Below the pieces are notes generated by a model that made no database searches, was not told the DNA's origin, and saw only the letters and a program-made list of their open reading frames with translations. From assembly GCF_000383875.1 (NCBI RefSeq), contig NZ_KB912879.1:124001-188000 (forward strand): a stretch of DNA of 64,000 nucleotides. The letters run 5' to 3'. The position numbers were made by a program, and so were the translations under genes. Positions 53,567 through 62,512 of this stretch are shown here, piece after piece. The stretch is from Caldibacillus debilis DSM 16016. Its GTDB lineage: Bacteria; Bacillota; Bacilli; Bacillales; Caldibacillaceae. The stretch's first letter is position 1, and each line of letters begins with the position of its first letter.

Positions 53567-54508
53567 GTGATCTATACGGTGACTTTGAATACGGCCATCG
53601 ACCGGGTTATTTATATCGATGGCATTTTAAGCCGCAAAAAAAACAATAAGGTGAAACGGACCTTTTACGATATCGGCGGAAAGGCCACCCATGTCTCCGT
53701 CGTCCTTTCCCGGCTGCGCATCCCGAATATCGCCACGGGATTTGTCGGGGAAAAAAACAAAGAAAAGCTGATGCAATTATTGGAAGAAAAGGGCGTTGCC
53801 TGCGACTTCATCGCGCAGGCGGACTGTCCGACGCGGGAGACCCTCGTCATTCTTGATGACGCCGGCGAAGGCAGCTTCATGATTACGGAAAAGGGATTTT
53901 CCGTTCATGGGGATACCTTGGAAAAACTGAAAAGGAAATTATCGGAAAAGGTGACGGAAGGCGATTTTGCCATATTCGCCGGGAGCCTTCCCCCCGGGCT
54001 GGACGGCGATCAATACCGGGAACTTTTGCAAGCGGCCGCCGAGAAGGGCGGAAAACTCATTCTCGATACAACCGGCGCGCAATTGCGCTCCGCCATCCGA
54101 CTGAAGCCATATGCCATCAAACCCAATGAAGACGAATTTCAAGAGCTTGTCGGAAAACGGCTGAACACGCCGGACGAATATGCTTCCGAAATCAAAAAAC
54201 TCCTGCAAGCCGGCATCGAATACGTCATCGTGACTTTAGGCAAAAAGGGCAGCCTGGTCGGGCACGGGGACGAAGTTTACCGGGTCCTTCCGCCCAAGGT
54301 GAAGGAAGTCAACGACACGGGCTGCGGCGATGTATTTGTCGGGGGGTTCGTCGCCGGACTGCACCAACGCTTTCCCTTGGAGAAAATGATCCGCTTCGCC
54401 ACCGCGTTAAGCGCATCGAAAGCCGAGCAGCCGGAAAGTTCCGCCTTTTCCCCGGAAAGGGCAGAACAGCTGGAGGGAGAGGTCGTCATCCGGCGATTGC
54501 CGGCATGA
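53567..54508 (+). CDS. PfkB-family sugar phosphate kinase (1-phosphofructokinase / tagatose-6-P kinase type)
   Basis: Kinase of 313 aa: NTAIDRVIYIDGI at the N-terminus, substrate site FYDIGGKATHVSVVLSRL, FAGSLPPGL, KPNEDEF and the ATP-site/catalytic GCGDVFVGGFVAG (base Asp). LacC/FruK/TagK enzymes phosphorylate a ketose-1-P or ketose-6-P to a bisphosphate. The GTG at 53567 follows AAGGTG by 9 nt and gives the family start VIYTVTLN. In the operon it fits between the PTS and an aldolase, but the catalytic DTG reads DTGCGD rather than the usual GAGD, with Cys in place of Ala. The real sugar is open. Confidence 0.88.
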   Translation: MIYTVTLNTAIDRVIYIDGILSRKKNNKVKRTFYDIGGKATHVSVVLSRLRIPNIATGFVGEKNKEKLMQLLEEKGVACDFIAQADCPTRETLVILDDAGEGSFMITEKGFSVHGDTLEKLKRKLSEKVTEGDFAIFAGSLPPGLDGDQYRELLQAAAEKGGKLILDTTGAQLRSAIRLKPYAIKPNEDEFQELVGKRLNTPDEYASEIKKLLQAGIEYVIVTLGKKGSLVGHGDEVYRVLPPKVKEVNDTGCGDVFVGGFVAGLHQRFPLEKMIRFATALSASKAEQPESSAFSPERAEQLEGEVVIRRLPA

Positions 54509-54684
54509 CGAGCCTTTTGCTGAAAGGAAGAACAATAGGCTGAACGGGTTTGCGTGCATTTATTCGAAATGAAGCCAAAGAAGCGCCCGGCCCGGAAGAA
54601 GGGAACCGAATCCTTCGGCCCATGCAGGTAGGCCGCCCGTTCCAACCGGCTTTCGAAATACTTCGGATCGGAGGTAGGCAATTG

Positions 54685-55329
54685 ATGATGTTTCTTGATG
54701 AACGGATCGATTTGTGCGAAGTCGCAAGAATGATGTTTGACCGGTACCTGACCAACGCCGCCGGCGGAAACATCACGGTCAAGGTGAGCGAGGAACTATT
54801 TCTTATGACCCCCACGCTCATGTCCCAGGCGAAATTTTGCCGGTTGACCCCGGAGGATATCCTCGTTGTCGACAAACATGGAAACATTTATGAAGGAAAG
54901 GGGAAATTGACAAGGGAATTCAACATGCATATGGCCGCCTATGAGGCCCTTCCCGAGGCCGGCGCCGTCATCCACGGCCATGCGAAGGAATCCATGGTCT
55001 TTGCCTCCCTGGGGATGCAGATGCCGAACTTGACCGAAGCGACACAAAAATTGGGCGATATCGCCACCCTCGAATTCGCCCCGGCGACGACGAAAGAACT
55101 GGCGAAGATCGTGCGCGAGCATTTATTGTCCCGGAACGGACAGCTTCCCGTCGCCGCTTTATTGAACAAACACGGGGTGATCGTTGTCGACCGGACATTG
55201 CGCAAGGCGTACGATATGTTCGAGCGGCTGGAATACAATGCCTACGTGGGCATCCACGCGAAAATCTTTTCCGCCTTGGGCCTTTATAAGGAAGAGAGGA
55301 AGGCGTACAATTATAACCTGGAGGAATGA
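54685..55329 (+). CDS. Second class II aldolase (AraD/FucA family)
   Basis: Protein of 214 aa: NAAGGNITVKVSEELFLMTPT, Glu in TREFNMHMAAYEA, zinc ligands HGHAKESM and the third His in NKHGVIVVD. All catalytic residues are present, but it is clearly divergent from the other aldolase of this operon, being shorter with a different lid, so it probably has another substrate or is a bisphosphate aldolase. ATG at 54685 with GAGGT 9 nt upstream; the 170-bp gap after the kinase is GC-rich. The last gene of the operon starts directly after it. Confidence 0.85.
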   Translation: MMFLDERIDLCEVARMMFDRYLTNAAGGNITVKVSEELFLMTPTLMSQAKFCRLTPEDILVVDKHGNIYEGKGKLTREFNMHMAAYEALPEAGAVIHGHAKESMVFASLGMQMPNLTEATQKLGDIATLEFAPATTKELAKIVREHLLSRNGQLPVAALLNKHGVIVVDRTLRKAYDMFERLEYNAYVGIHAKIFSALGLYKEERKAYNYNLEE

Positions 55330-55330
55330 C

Positions 55331-55591
55331 ATGAACAAATGGCTTTGGTATTTCCTCGTCGTCGTCGCCACGGTGCTCCTGATCCTTTCTTTTCTGAAAG
55401 GGAACGCCCTGCTGGCTGTCCTCGCCTTCCTGTTGGCGCTGTTTCTGCGCCGCTTCTACGATTCCATTCCGCTTCCCAAATCGATCCGGGAACGGATGGA
55501 AGCCGCTGAGGGAAGAAGCAAGGGCGCGGTCCCGCCGGTTAATTCCACCGAAAAGGGCGCAAGCAGCCGTCGGGCACAAGAATCAGAATGA
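55331..55591 (+). CDS. Small membrane protein, 86 aa
   Basis: Two adjacent hydrophobic helices at the N-terminus (WLWYFLVVVATVLLILSFL, ALLAVLAFLLALFLRRFYD) and a polar tail with PLPKSIRERMEAAEG. ATG at 55331 with GGAGG 6 nt upstream, overlapping the end of the second aldolase, so it is co-translated. No family recognised; it may be an accessory of the PTS or just a hitch-hiker. No terminator directly after it; the hairpin at 55702 is 110 bp on. Confidence 0.65.
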   Translation: MNKWLWYFLVVVATVLLILSFLKGNALLAVLAFLLALFLRRFYDSIPLPKSIRERMEAAEGRSKGAVPPVNSTEKGASSRRAQESE

Positions 55592-55701
55592 CCGCGCTGT
55601 CCAGCATCCATGAAAAAAGATATTTCCATGATTATCCAAATGAATGAAGCCAATGAATTGCCGGCAACTAGACATTCATCCCAGCCAAAGAAAAAAATGG
55701 G

Positions 55702-55737
55702 GCGGCCTTTTTCCGTATACGACCGGAAAAAGGCCGC
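55702..55737 (-). terminator. Bidirectional hairpin with a T tract on the minus strand
   Basis: 14-bp stem gcggcctttttccg/cggaaaaaggccgc with an 8-nt loop. On the minus strand it is followed by CCATTTTTTT, so it best terminates leftward transcription from the ABC relic. Confidence 0.7.
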
Positions 55738-55886
55738 TCTGTCGAAAAACGGAAATAACGGCACGTGCAGTCTAATCTCTTTCCCATTTACCTTATGCTT
55801 ATCGCTCAATCAATCATTTTCTGGAAAATTTTCGATTGCAAACCGATCACAAGTACATGAACAATACCATCGATAACAAACTGCAG

Positions 55887-56320
55887 CTAAAACGTATCGC
55901 TGATGAACAGCTTCACGGTCCAATACGGCGGCAGCACCATGCCAAGCGCCGACGACGATCTTGAATCGATCAAATGGATCACGAACGGTGTGAGGAGAAG
56001 ATCGTTGTCCCTTCTTTTTTCTTCTGCAAAATCAAATTTTTTTATTTCGCGCGTTAACCGGATCCAATCCGGATGTCGGTTCATCCAGAAATAATATTTT
56101 CGGATGATTTAATAATGCTCGGCAAAAATTCAGGCGCATTTTCATTCCCTTCGAAAAATGGGATAAACGAACATCCGCAGCATCCGCCAACCCGACAAGC
56201 TTTAGCAGTTCCACCGGATCCGCTGTCGGTTTCGTATACAGCTTTCGAAAAAAAGTAAATTTTCGAGCGCCGTCAATCGGGCATAAAATTCGGAAATTCA
56301 AATTTGTTTTTGATGATTTT
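55887..56320 (-). pseudogene. Remnant of an ABC exporter (ATPase joined to permease fragment)
   Basis: Only parts survive: FFRKLYTKPTADP and ELLKLVGLADAADVRLSHFSKGMKMRLNFCRALLNHPK with Walker B ILFLDEPTSGLDP, truncated before Walker A. A frameshift lies in a T run near 56253, a different frame gives the upstream FYARLTALENLL, and after GLDP the frame shifts again into REIKKFDF and a permease-like VIHLIDSRSSSALGM tail. At least three breaks, so it is genuine decay. The parent would be a bacitracin- or lantibiotic-type exporter. Confidence 0.7.
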
Positions 56321-56447
56321 TTTATTCCTTCTCATCCTCCTTTTCGGACGGTCGCAACCGCCTGCATGTCAAGGCGCCCCGCAAATGCGCCCCGTTCCAC
56401 GGCAATTTTCGGATAGCAAAAGCACCGGAATTGACGGTTTGCGATAA

Positions 56448-57172
56448 TCATTTCGTATGGACCGCCGTTTCGCTGATGAGATAACTCAGCCTAAGTCGCG
56501 ATAACCATCTCTCAGCTTCTGTCTTATTTTGTTCGGAATGATTAATATCTTCCCGATACATCAGGCCGTTCACTTTCATAAAACCGACCTTTCCCTTTTC
56601 CATGCGCTTGATGATCATCGGCCACTCCGCATCGGTGACCGAGGCCTTCGATTGCCCGGCAATTTTTAATAAACCGGCTTTGTTCAGGCCGCAGGAACCG
56701 GCCGTCACATCGATCTCATCCCGGCTTCCGAATTCGAGCGTAAAAATCTTGTTGGTAATCTTTTCCGTTTCCCGCCATGCGGCCGGATGGGACCGGAAGG
56801 CCGCTTCCGTTCTTCCGATGATCAGATAGTCGAATGTTCTGATCCTCTCCTTTACTTTTTCGAACTCCTCCGGATGGACAAGCACCAGGTGATCATACGG
56901 TCAAGATCACAATAATGAAAATGGGCATGACCGGTGTGTTGAACAAGCTGCAAAATGCTTCGCCGCGCGGCCGCGGCGCCCCTTTTTTCGATGAAAAATA
57001 CGACAAAACCGGCCCCTTCAAGCAGCCGCTTCAATTCCCGGTCCGTATTTTCGCTTAATGCAATATAGCCGTTGCTGTAATGCCTTTTTAAAACAGGCAA
57101 TGCTTCTTTCAAGCTGTTTGCCAATGATCCTTTTGGATCGTGCATGACAGAGATGAAGGCAACATCGTTCAA
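56448..57172 (-). pseudogene. Conserved unknown protein, single frameshift, about 240 aa
   Basis: The first frame (MNDVAFISVMHDPKGSLANSL, HYCDLDRMITW) and the second (LVHPEEFEKVKERIRTFDYLIIGRTEAAFRSHPAAWRETE...) join into one protein after restoring one G in the TGGTG run near 56890. The joined protein has an FDYLIIGRTEAA segment and SCGLNKAG with a Cys, reminiscent of a small glycosyltransferase-like or nucleotide-binding fold, but I cannot name the family. TTG at 57172 with GGGGAG 9 nt upstream. Sequencing error or early decay; the rest is well preserved. Confidence 0.6.
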
Positions 57173-57359
57173 TTTTATCTGCTCCCCAAATCATGTTCAA
57201 TCTTCCTTCCGCCGCAAAAAAACGGGGAGGGTCCTTCCCCGCCGGGATCGGCAATGACCGCCGGCCAATATCCAGCCGCGGCAATTTTTCACGGAAATTT
57301 TTCCCGAAAAGTTCGTGCCGCAAGAAAGCAAAACCGAAAGCGGCAAACGGCCCCTTCCG

Positions 57360-57719
57360 TCATCGCATGCTTCTTCTCTCGATGAACCCCCCTGTGACGA
57401 CGGTCAGTGAGCCGATTATCGACAGGGCATAAAAGGAAAACCGGGACAAGGCGACGCCGGCGGGATATAAGACGGCGGCGTAAAGCAAGAAAAAACCGAG
57501 GATTTGGATGAGATACGGATAATATTTCCGTTTCTTTTCCCCGCCGTTTCCGCCCTTTTTTCGGAGGATGATGCCTGCGTAGGCGGTCAACGTTCCGAAA
57601 ATCGCAAGGGGATAAAAGGAAAACAAGGGTATTCCTTCACCGACCAAATAGAAGAGGGAAAGCAGCATCAGGAGAAAACCGCCCCATTGCATGGCAAGTG
57701 GAACATAATTCTTTATCAT
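57360..57719 (-). CDS. Four-helix membrane protein, 119 aa
   Basis: Four hydrophobic helices in two pairs separated by a basic loop (GIILRKKGGNGGEKKRKYYPY): AMQWGGFLLMLLSLFYLVGEGIPL, SFYPLAIFGTLTAYAGIIL and their later counterparts, an internal duplication. No family recognised. The ATG at 57719 is used, with AAAGGAG 10 nt upstream. Its leader of about 200 nt and promoter (57968-57939) form one of the two degenerate element copies listed separately, which suggests controlled expression. Confidence 0.6.
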   Translation of the reverse strand: MIKNYVPLAMQWGGFLLMLLSLFYLVGEGIPLFSFYPLAIFGTLTAYAGIILRKKGGNGGEKKRKYYPYLIQILGFFLLYAAVLYPAGVALSRFSFYALSIIGSLTVVTGGFIERRSMR

Positions 57720-57749
57720 ACCGATCCCGCTCCTTTGCAAATGAACGCC

Positions 57750-57970
57750 GGAATCCGGTCAAACCCGGCGATGAGCCGCTGCGCCCAGGGCACGATTGGA
57801 CGGACCGCCGTTCGGAAACCTGGCGCTTAGGTGTAATCAAGCCATTCCCCCGCGGGGTGGATCTGCCCCTTAGCGGCGGATCAAGTAAAAATAGGAAACG
57901 GCTGTTGGGTGAAGGTAAATGGCGAAATAATTTAATTAATTATAATATTTCAATTCTTTTTGTGTCAAGG
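57750..57970 (-). repeat. Degenerate promoter-leader element, copy A
   Basis: About 220 bp resembling copy B at 58125-58350 in collinear blocks: agccgctg, cgattggac, the paired gcgccagg/cctgggcgc, ccccttagcggcggatca.gtaaaaa and aatatttcaattctttttgtgtcaagg. It contains the intact promoter and the 5' leader of the membrane protein at 57719. Confidence 0.6.
57939..57968 (-). promoter_or_regulatory. Sigma-A promoter of the four-helix membrane protein
   Basis: TTGACA (57968-57963), 18 bp, TATAAT (57944-57939) on the minus strand; a perfect pair of hexamers, which leaves a leader of about 210 nt. Confidence 0.8.
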
Positions 57971-58124
57971 CCGGTGAACGTACGGATATCCTGCCGGATC
58001 ATGGAGGTATACTTCTTCATCGCTTACTTCATATACGGCGCTCCACGCCTTGGGGATAACGGCGATTGGGATCGTAGGACGGAAATTCCATATCCGATGG
58101 GCCGACGGCAACCATTTCTTAAGA

Positions 58125-58350
58125 CCGGGATCCGATCAAAACCGCAAATAAGCCGTTGTACCCTGTGGTGCGATTGGACAACCTGCCCTCCGGCAACCTC
58201 GCACCCGCGGCGAAAGCAAACCTAGCCCCTGCCGGGGAAAAGTGCCGGGGGATCTCCCCTCGCCGGCGGATCCGGTAAAAACGGAAAAATCGAAATGGCG
58301 ATCGAGCGGCAATAAATGGTAATATATTTGAATTCTTCGTGTGGCAAGGC
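58125..58350 (-). repeat. Degenerate promoter-leader element, copy B
   Basis: Counterpart of copy A, but the promoter has decayed (TTGCCA and ATTACC). It retains the block gcgattggac and a 7-bp stem ggtgcga/tcgcacc. No gene follows it on the minus strand except copy A's unit, so its own gene has probably been lost. Confidence 0.55.
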
Positions 58351-58551
58351 GAAACTCCGGTTATCCAACCATTTCAAACGCCACATTGCCTGTCCCGGCT
58401 ACTTCCCCCGGGAGCGGCCGTCTTTCCTTTGCGAAGAAAAATGAGGGACGGGAGAAGCCGGTCCGACAACCATGATGGAACCTTTGCCCGGGAGGGCAGC
58501 CGGACCGGGACCGAATTCGCGGCCGGTCATCCCCGTCTTTCCCAAAAACAT

Positions 58552-58588
58552 GCGGCCCTTCCCCGGCCGGTCGCCGGGAAAAGGCCGC
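58552..58588 (-). terminator. Terminator of gatCAB
   Basis: gcggcc/ggccgc closing pairs with an inner ttccc/gggaa helix. On the minus strand it is followed by ATGTTTTT, 130 nt after the gatB stop. GC-rich, moderate T tract. Confidence 0.55.
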
Positions 58589-58720
58589 AAGCCTGATCCG
58601 CGTTTGATTGTCTGCCTGGACAGGTTTTTGTGTATTCCGGGAACCGTCTTTACTTTTTCCGGACTTCATCTTCGGCCGGATGCCGGCCTTCGCTCCATCC
58701 CCCGCCGTTTCTCTTCCGCT

Positions 58721-60151
58721 TTATCTCTTTCCGATTTCTTCCAACAGCAGCTTATTTACGAGCGGAGGGTTGGCTTGCCCCTTCGTCCGCTTCATGATCT
58801 GCCCGACCAGATAGGCCAGGGCCCGGTCTTTTCCGTTTTTGAAATCCTGGACGGATTGTTCGTTTTCATCCAAAACTTCCAGTACGATTTTCCTTAGCGT
58901 GGCTTCGTCGGAAATTTGGGCAAGGCCTCTTTCCTTGACGATTTCTTCCGGATCTCCGCCCTTTTCGATCAATTCCCGGAACACCTTTTTGGCGATCTTC
59001 GAGGAAATGGTGCCGTTTCCGATCAATCGGATCAATTTGGCCAGGCTTTCCGGCGTCAAGGCCGTATCTCCCAATTCCTTCTGTTCGGCGTTGAGATAAG
59101 CGGACACTTCCCCCATCAGCCAGTTGGAGGCTTGCTTCGGATCGGCGCCGTGCCCGACCGTCGCTTCAAAGAAATCGGACATTTCCTTCGTCAGCGTCAG
59201 TATCTTGGCGTCGTATTCGGGAAGCCCCAGTTCTTCGACGTACCGCCGTTTCCTCGAATCGGGAAGCTCGGGGATCTGGGCCCGGATTTCTTCCTTCCAC
59301 TTTTCATCAATATATAGCTCCACCAGATCCGGTTCGGGGAAATACCGGTAATCCTCGGAACCTTCCTTTACCCGCATTAAAACCGTCGTTCCCGTCGCCT
59401 CGTCGAACCTTCGCGTTTCTTGGCGGATGACCCCGCCCGAAAGGAGGATTTTTTCCTGCCTTGCCGCTTCATATTCCAGCCCTTTGCGGACGAAATTGAA
59501 GGAGTTCAAGTTTTTCAATTCCGTTTTCGTCCCGAAGGTTTCCTGGCCGAAGGGCCTGAGGGAAATGTTCGCGTCGCAGCGCAGGGAACCTTCTTCCATC
59601 TTGCAGTCGGAGACGCCGGTGTATTGGATGATCGACTTCAATTTTTCCAAATAGGCGTAAGCCTCTTCCGGCGAGCGGATATCCGGTTCGGAAACGATCT
59701 CGATCAGCGGCGTCCCCTGCCGGTTGAAATCGACCAGCGAGTAGCCGTCATCGGTGTGGAACAGTTTGCCGGCATCCTCCTCCAGATGGATCCGGGTAAT
59801 GCCGATCCTCTTCTTTTTCCCGTTCACTTCGATTTCGATCCATCCGTTTCTGCCGATCGGCTGGTCGTATTGGGAAATTTGATAGGCCTTCGGGTTGTCG
59901 GGGTAAAAATAATTTTTCCGGTCGAATTTCGTAACCGTGGCGATCTCGCAGTTTAAGGCCATCGCCGCCTTCAAGGCGTAATTCACCGCTTCCTTATTTA
60001 AAACGGGGAGAACCCCGGGATAGCCGAGATCGATCACATTGGTGTTCGTATTCGGTTCCGCGCCGAAATGGGCCGGGGCCGGCGAAAAGATTTTTGATTT
60101 CGTCTTCAATTCCACATGGACTTCGAGGCCGATTACGATTTCAAAATTCAT
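58721..60151 (-). CDS. gatB: Aspartyl/glutamyl-tRNA(Asn/Gln) amidotransferase subunit B
   Basis: 476 aa; binds the tRNA and carries the kinase-like active site that activates Glu-tRNA(Gln)/Asp-tRNA(Asn). N-terminal [22 protein letters not shown], the central catalytic cradle ([38 protein letters not shown]), then the helical and YqeY-like tail domains ([30 protein letters not shown]). ATG at 60151 just after gatA. The length is the normal family length. Last gene of gatCAB, and on the same strand as dgkB and rlmCD further left. Confidence 0.96.
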   Translation of the reverse strand: MNFEIVIGLEVHVELKTKSKIFSPAPAHFGAEPNTNTNVIDLGYPGVLPVLNKEAVNYALKAAMALNCEIATVTKFDRKNYFYPDNPKAYQISQYDQPIGRNGWIEIEVNGKKKRIGITRIHLEEDAGKLFHTDDGYSLVDFNRQGTPLIEIVSEPDIRSPEEAYAYLEKLKSIIQYTGVSDCKMEEGSLRCDANISLRPFGQETFGTKTELKNLNSFNFVRKGLEYEAARQEKILLSGGVIRQETRRFDEATGTTVLMRVKEGSEDYRYFPEPDLVELYIDEKWKEEIRAQIPELPDSRKRRYVEELGLPEYDAKILTLTKEMSDFFEATVGHGADPKQASNWLMGEVSAYLNAEQKELGDTALTPESLAKLIRLIGNGTISSKIAKKVFRELIEKGGDPEEIVKERGLAQISDEATLRKIVLEVLDENEQSVQDFKNGKDRALAYLVGQIMKRTKGQANPPLVNKLLLEEIGKR

Positions 60152-60163
60152 CCTTTTCCCCCC

Positions 60164-61624
60164 TTACAAATTTGGCCGTTGCCTGTGGTAGTCGGTCGCC
60201 TGTTCGAAGGCGTGCGCCACCCGGTAGACCGTCGTTTCGTCAAAGGGTTTGCCGATGATTTGCAGTCCGAGGGGCAGATGTCCCGCAAAACCGCACGGGA
60301 CGGAAATCGCCGGCAGCCCCGCCAAATTGACGGGAATCGTTAAAATGTCGTTGGCGTACATCGTCAACGGGTCGTCAATTTTTTCGCCGATCTTGAACGC
60401 CGGCGTGGGGGTCGTCGGCCCGATGACGACGTCGAAGGCTTCGAATACCCGGTCGAAGTCCTGCTTGATCAGCGTCCGGACCTGTTGCGCTTTTTTATAG
60501 TAGGCGTCGTAATAGCCGGAACTTAAGGCAAAGGTCCCGAGCATGATTCGGCGTTTCACTTCATCGCCGAACCCTTCCGCCCGGGTCTTTTTATAAAGAT
60601 CCCAAAGGTTCTCGGCATCCTTCGCCCGGTATCCGTAGCGGATCCCGTCAAAACGGGCGAGGTTGGAAGAAGCTTCGGAAGAAGCCAGCAAATAATAGCA
60701 GGCCACCCCGTATTTGGAATGGGGGAGGGAAACCTCTTCCCAGACGGCCCCCAGTTTTTCCAGCACTTTTAAGGCCGCGAGGACGGCCTGCCGCGATTCC
60801 TCGGATACGCCTTCGCCCAAATACTCTTTCGGCACGGCGATTTTCAGGCCTTTTACATCTCCGGTAAAGGCCTTCGTATAATCCGGGACTTCCACGTCGG
60901 CGGATGTGGAATCGTGGGGATCAACGCCGGCAATCAGCTGCAGCAAATAGGCGTTGTCTTCCACGTTTCGGGTGATCGGGCCGATTTGATCCAGCGATGA
61001 CGCGAAGGCCACCAGCCCGAACCGGGAAACCCGCCCGTAGGTCGGCTTCATGCCGACGACGCCGCAAAAAGCGGCAGGCTGCCGGATCGATCCGCCGGTA
61101 TCGGACCCGAGGGCGAAAGGCACTTCCCCCGCGGCCACGGCAGCGGCCGATCCCCCCGAAGATCCTCCGGGCACCCTTTCCAAATCCCACGGATTATACG
61201 TTTTTTTGAAGTGGGAGTTTTCCGTCGAAGAGCCCATGGCAAATTCGTCCATGTTCAGTTTCCCGATCATCACCGTTCCCGCGTTTTGCAGCTTCTCCAC
61301 GACGGTGGCGTTGTAGATGGGGATGAAGTTTTCCAGGATTTTGCTTGCGCATGTGGTTAGGACGCCCTTCGTGACGATGTTGTCCTTGATCCCGATCGGC
61401 ATGCCGTAGAAAAGGCTATGTACTTCCGCTTCTTCCCGCCGTTCGTCGAGCTCCTTCGCCCTTTTTCTCGCCCCCTCCTCATCGAGGGTGATAAAGGCTT
61501 GAACCTTATCTTCCACTTCGCGGATCCGGCGGAAGGATTCATCGACCAAATCCGCAGCGGATATCTCCTTTTTCACGAGCATTTCGTGCAAATCCTTCAG
61601 CTTATGTTCGAATAAACCCGCCAT
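60164..61624 (-). CDS. gatA: Glutamyl-tRNA(Gln) amidotransferase subunit A
   Basis: Amidase-signature subunit of 486 aa that releases ammonia from glutamine for transamidation of misacylated Glu-tRNA(Gln) or Asp-tRNA(Asn). Catalytic triad: Lys in [10 protein letters not shown], cis-Ser in [17 protein letters not shown] and the nucleophile Ser in [19 protein letters not shown]. The C-terminal half is intact to [21 protein letters not shown] at 61624 with GGAGGT. It is 10 bp downstream of gatC. Function is essential in organisms without GlnRS. Confidence 0.96.
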   Translation of the reverse strand: MAGLFEHKLKDLHEMLVKKEISAADLVDESFRRIREVEDKVQAFITLDEEGARKRAKELDERREEAEVHSLFYGMPIGIKDNIVTKGVLTTCASKILENFIPIYNATVVEKLQNAGTVMIGKLNMDEFAMGSSTENSHFKKTYNPWDLERVPGGSSGGSAAAVAAGEVPFALGSDTGGSIRQPAAFCGVVGMKPTYGRVSRFGLVAFASSLDQIGPITRNVEDNAYLLQLIAGVDPHDSTSADVEVPDYTKAFTGDVKGLKIAVPKEYLGEGVSEESRQAVLAALKVLEKLGAVWEEVSLPHSKYGVACYYLLASSEASSNLARFDGIRYGYRAKDAENLWDLYKKTRAEGFGDEVKRRIMLGTFALSSGYYDAYYKKAQQVRTLIKQDFDRVFEAFDVVIGPTTPTPAFKIGEKIDDPLTMYANDILTIPVNLAGLPAISVPCGFAGHLPLGLQIIGKPFDETTVYRVAHAFEQATDYHRQRPNL

Positions 61625-61634
61625 GGCGTACCTC

Positions 61635-61925
61635 CTATTCCAAGATGGACGGAACCCGTATTAAACCGTCCTTATGATCCGGTGCGTTTTTCAACACTTC
61701 TTCCCGCGGCAATCCCTTTTCCGGGATGTCCTCCCGCATGACGTTTTTTATATCCAATACGTGGGAAGTCGGCTTGACGTTTGTCGTGTCCAGCTCATTC
61801 AATTGTTCGGCGTACTCGATGATCGCCCCAAGCTGCGTCGCGAATTTTTCCGTTTCCTCTTCCGTAATGGCGAGCTTGGCCAATTCCGCCACATATTTTA
61901 CCTCTTCTTTGGAAATCTTGGCCAC
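61635..61925 (-). CDS. gatC: Glutamyl-tRNA(Gln) amidotransferase subunit C
   Basis: Small subunit of 96 aa that stabilises the GatA-GatB complex. Helical [31 protein letters not shown] at the N-terminus and the [15 protein letters not shown] extended tail that wraps around GatA. The GTG at 61925 is chosen because GGAGGT lies 7 nt upstream and it gives exactly the family length; the frame extends further upstream without homology. First gene of gatCAB. Confidence 0.95.
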   Translation of the reverse strand: MAKISKEEVKYVAELAKLAITEEETEKFATQLGAIIEYAEQLNELDTTNVKPTSHVLDIKNVMREDIPEKGLPREEVLKNAPDHKDGLIRVPSILE

Positions 61926-62404
61926 CCCTGTCACCTCCGTATCAATGTTAAGGAAAAAATAAAAAATGGATATGTATTTGCACAAGACATAACTTATTTT
62001 ACCATGTTTTCAAAGGCAAGGGAAACCGGCCCGGGGCTGAAAAACCCGTGGCCGTCCCTCCTTGGAATCCCGCCCGGAAGGGATTGCCCACATCCGTTGC
62101 AGAGTTTTTGCCTGCGGTCCGCCGCTCCCGCTGGCCCCGGATCCGGTCTCGCCCATCAACGGCCGGAAGAGATGTGAACATAGCTTGGTTCCCCTCCCTC
62201 AACGGGTTCGGGATGCTGATCCCGCCGCGGAAAATCCAAATACTTCCTCCGTCCCGGACGGGGCGAACCCATGGGGTTTGGCCCGGACTTCGACGGCATC
62301 ATCCAAAAGGCGAAAACCTGTGTCGTCCGCAAGATGTCATTTTGGGATATTTCTTTGCTTGGGGCAGGCTCTTGTCCATAAAAGTTTTAGGGGGACCGTT
62401 GAAA
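61926..62404. other. No gene recognised
   Basis: Spacer upstream of gatC. Long frames on the plus strand are high-GC artefacts. The AT-rich stretch just before gatC (about 61950-62000) is the likely promoter region, without clear hexamers. Confidence 0.45.
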
Positions 62405-62427
62405 GAAAAAAGCCGGCCATTTGGCCG
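62405..62427 (-). terminator. Terminator of the 319-residue protein gene
   Basis: Stem cggcc/ggccg with an attt loop; six T residues follow on the minus strand (62411-62406). Confidence 0.65.
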
Positions 62428-62512
62428 TATGTTCCCATGCAGGGGGCTGAAGGGCAAATTCCGTTTTGGGGCAAAAGGTTCCGGCAATTCGCTTCCGGCA
62501 CCGCTCCGCCGT

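Noticed and set aside
57750-58350. T-box or ydaO riboswitch in the duplicated leader
   Set aside because: The AGGGTACAACGGC motif in copy B matches the T-box sequence at only about 10 of 14 positions and is not conserved in copy A; ydaO core blocks are absent.
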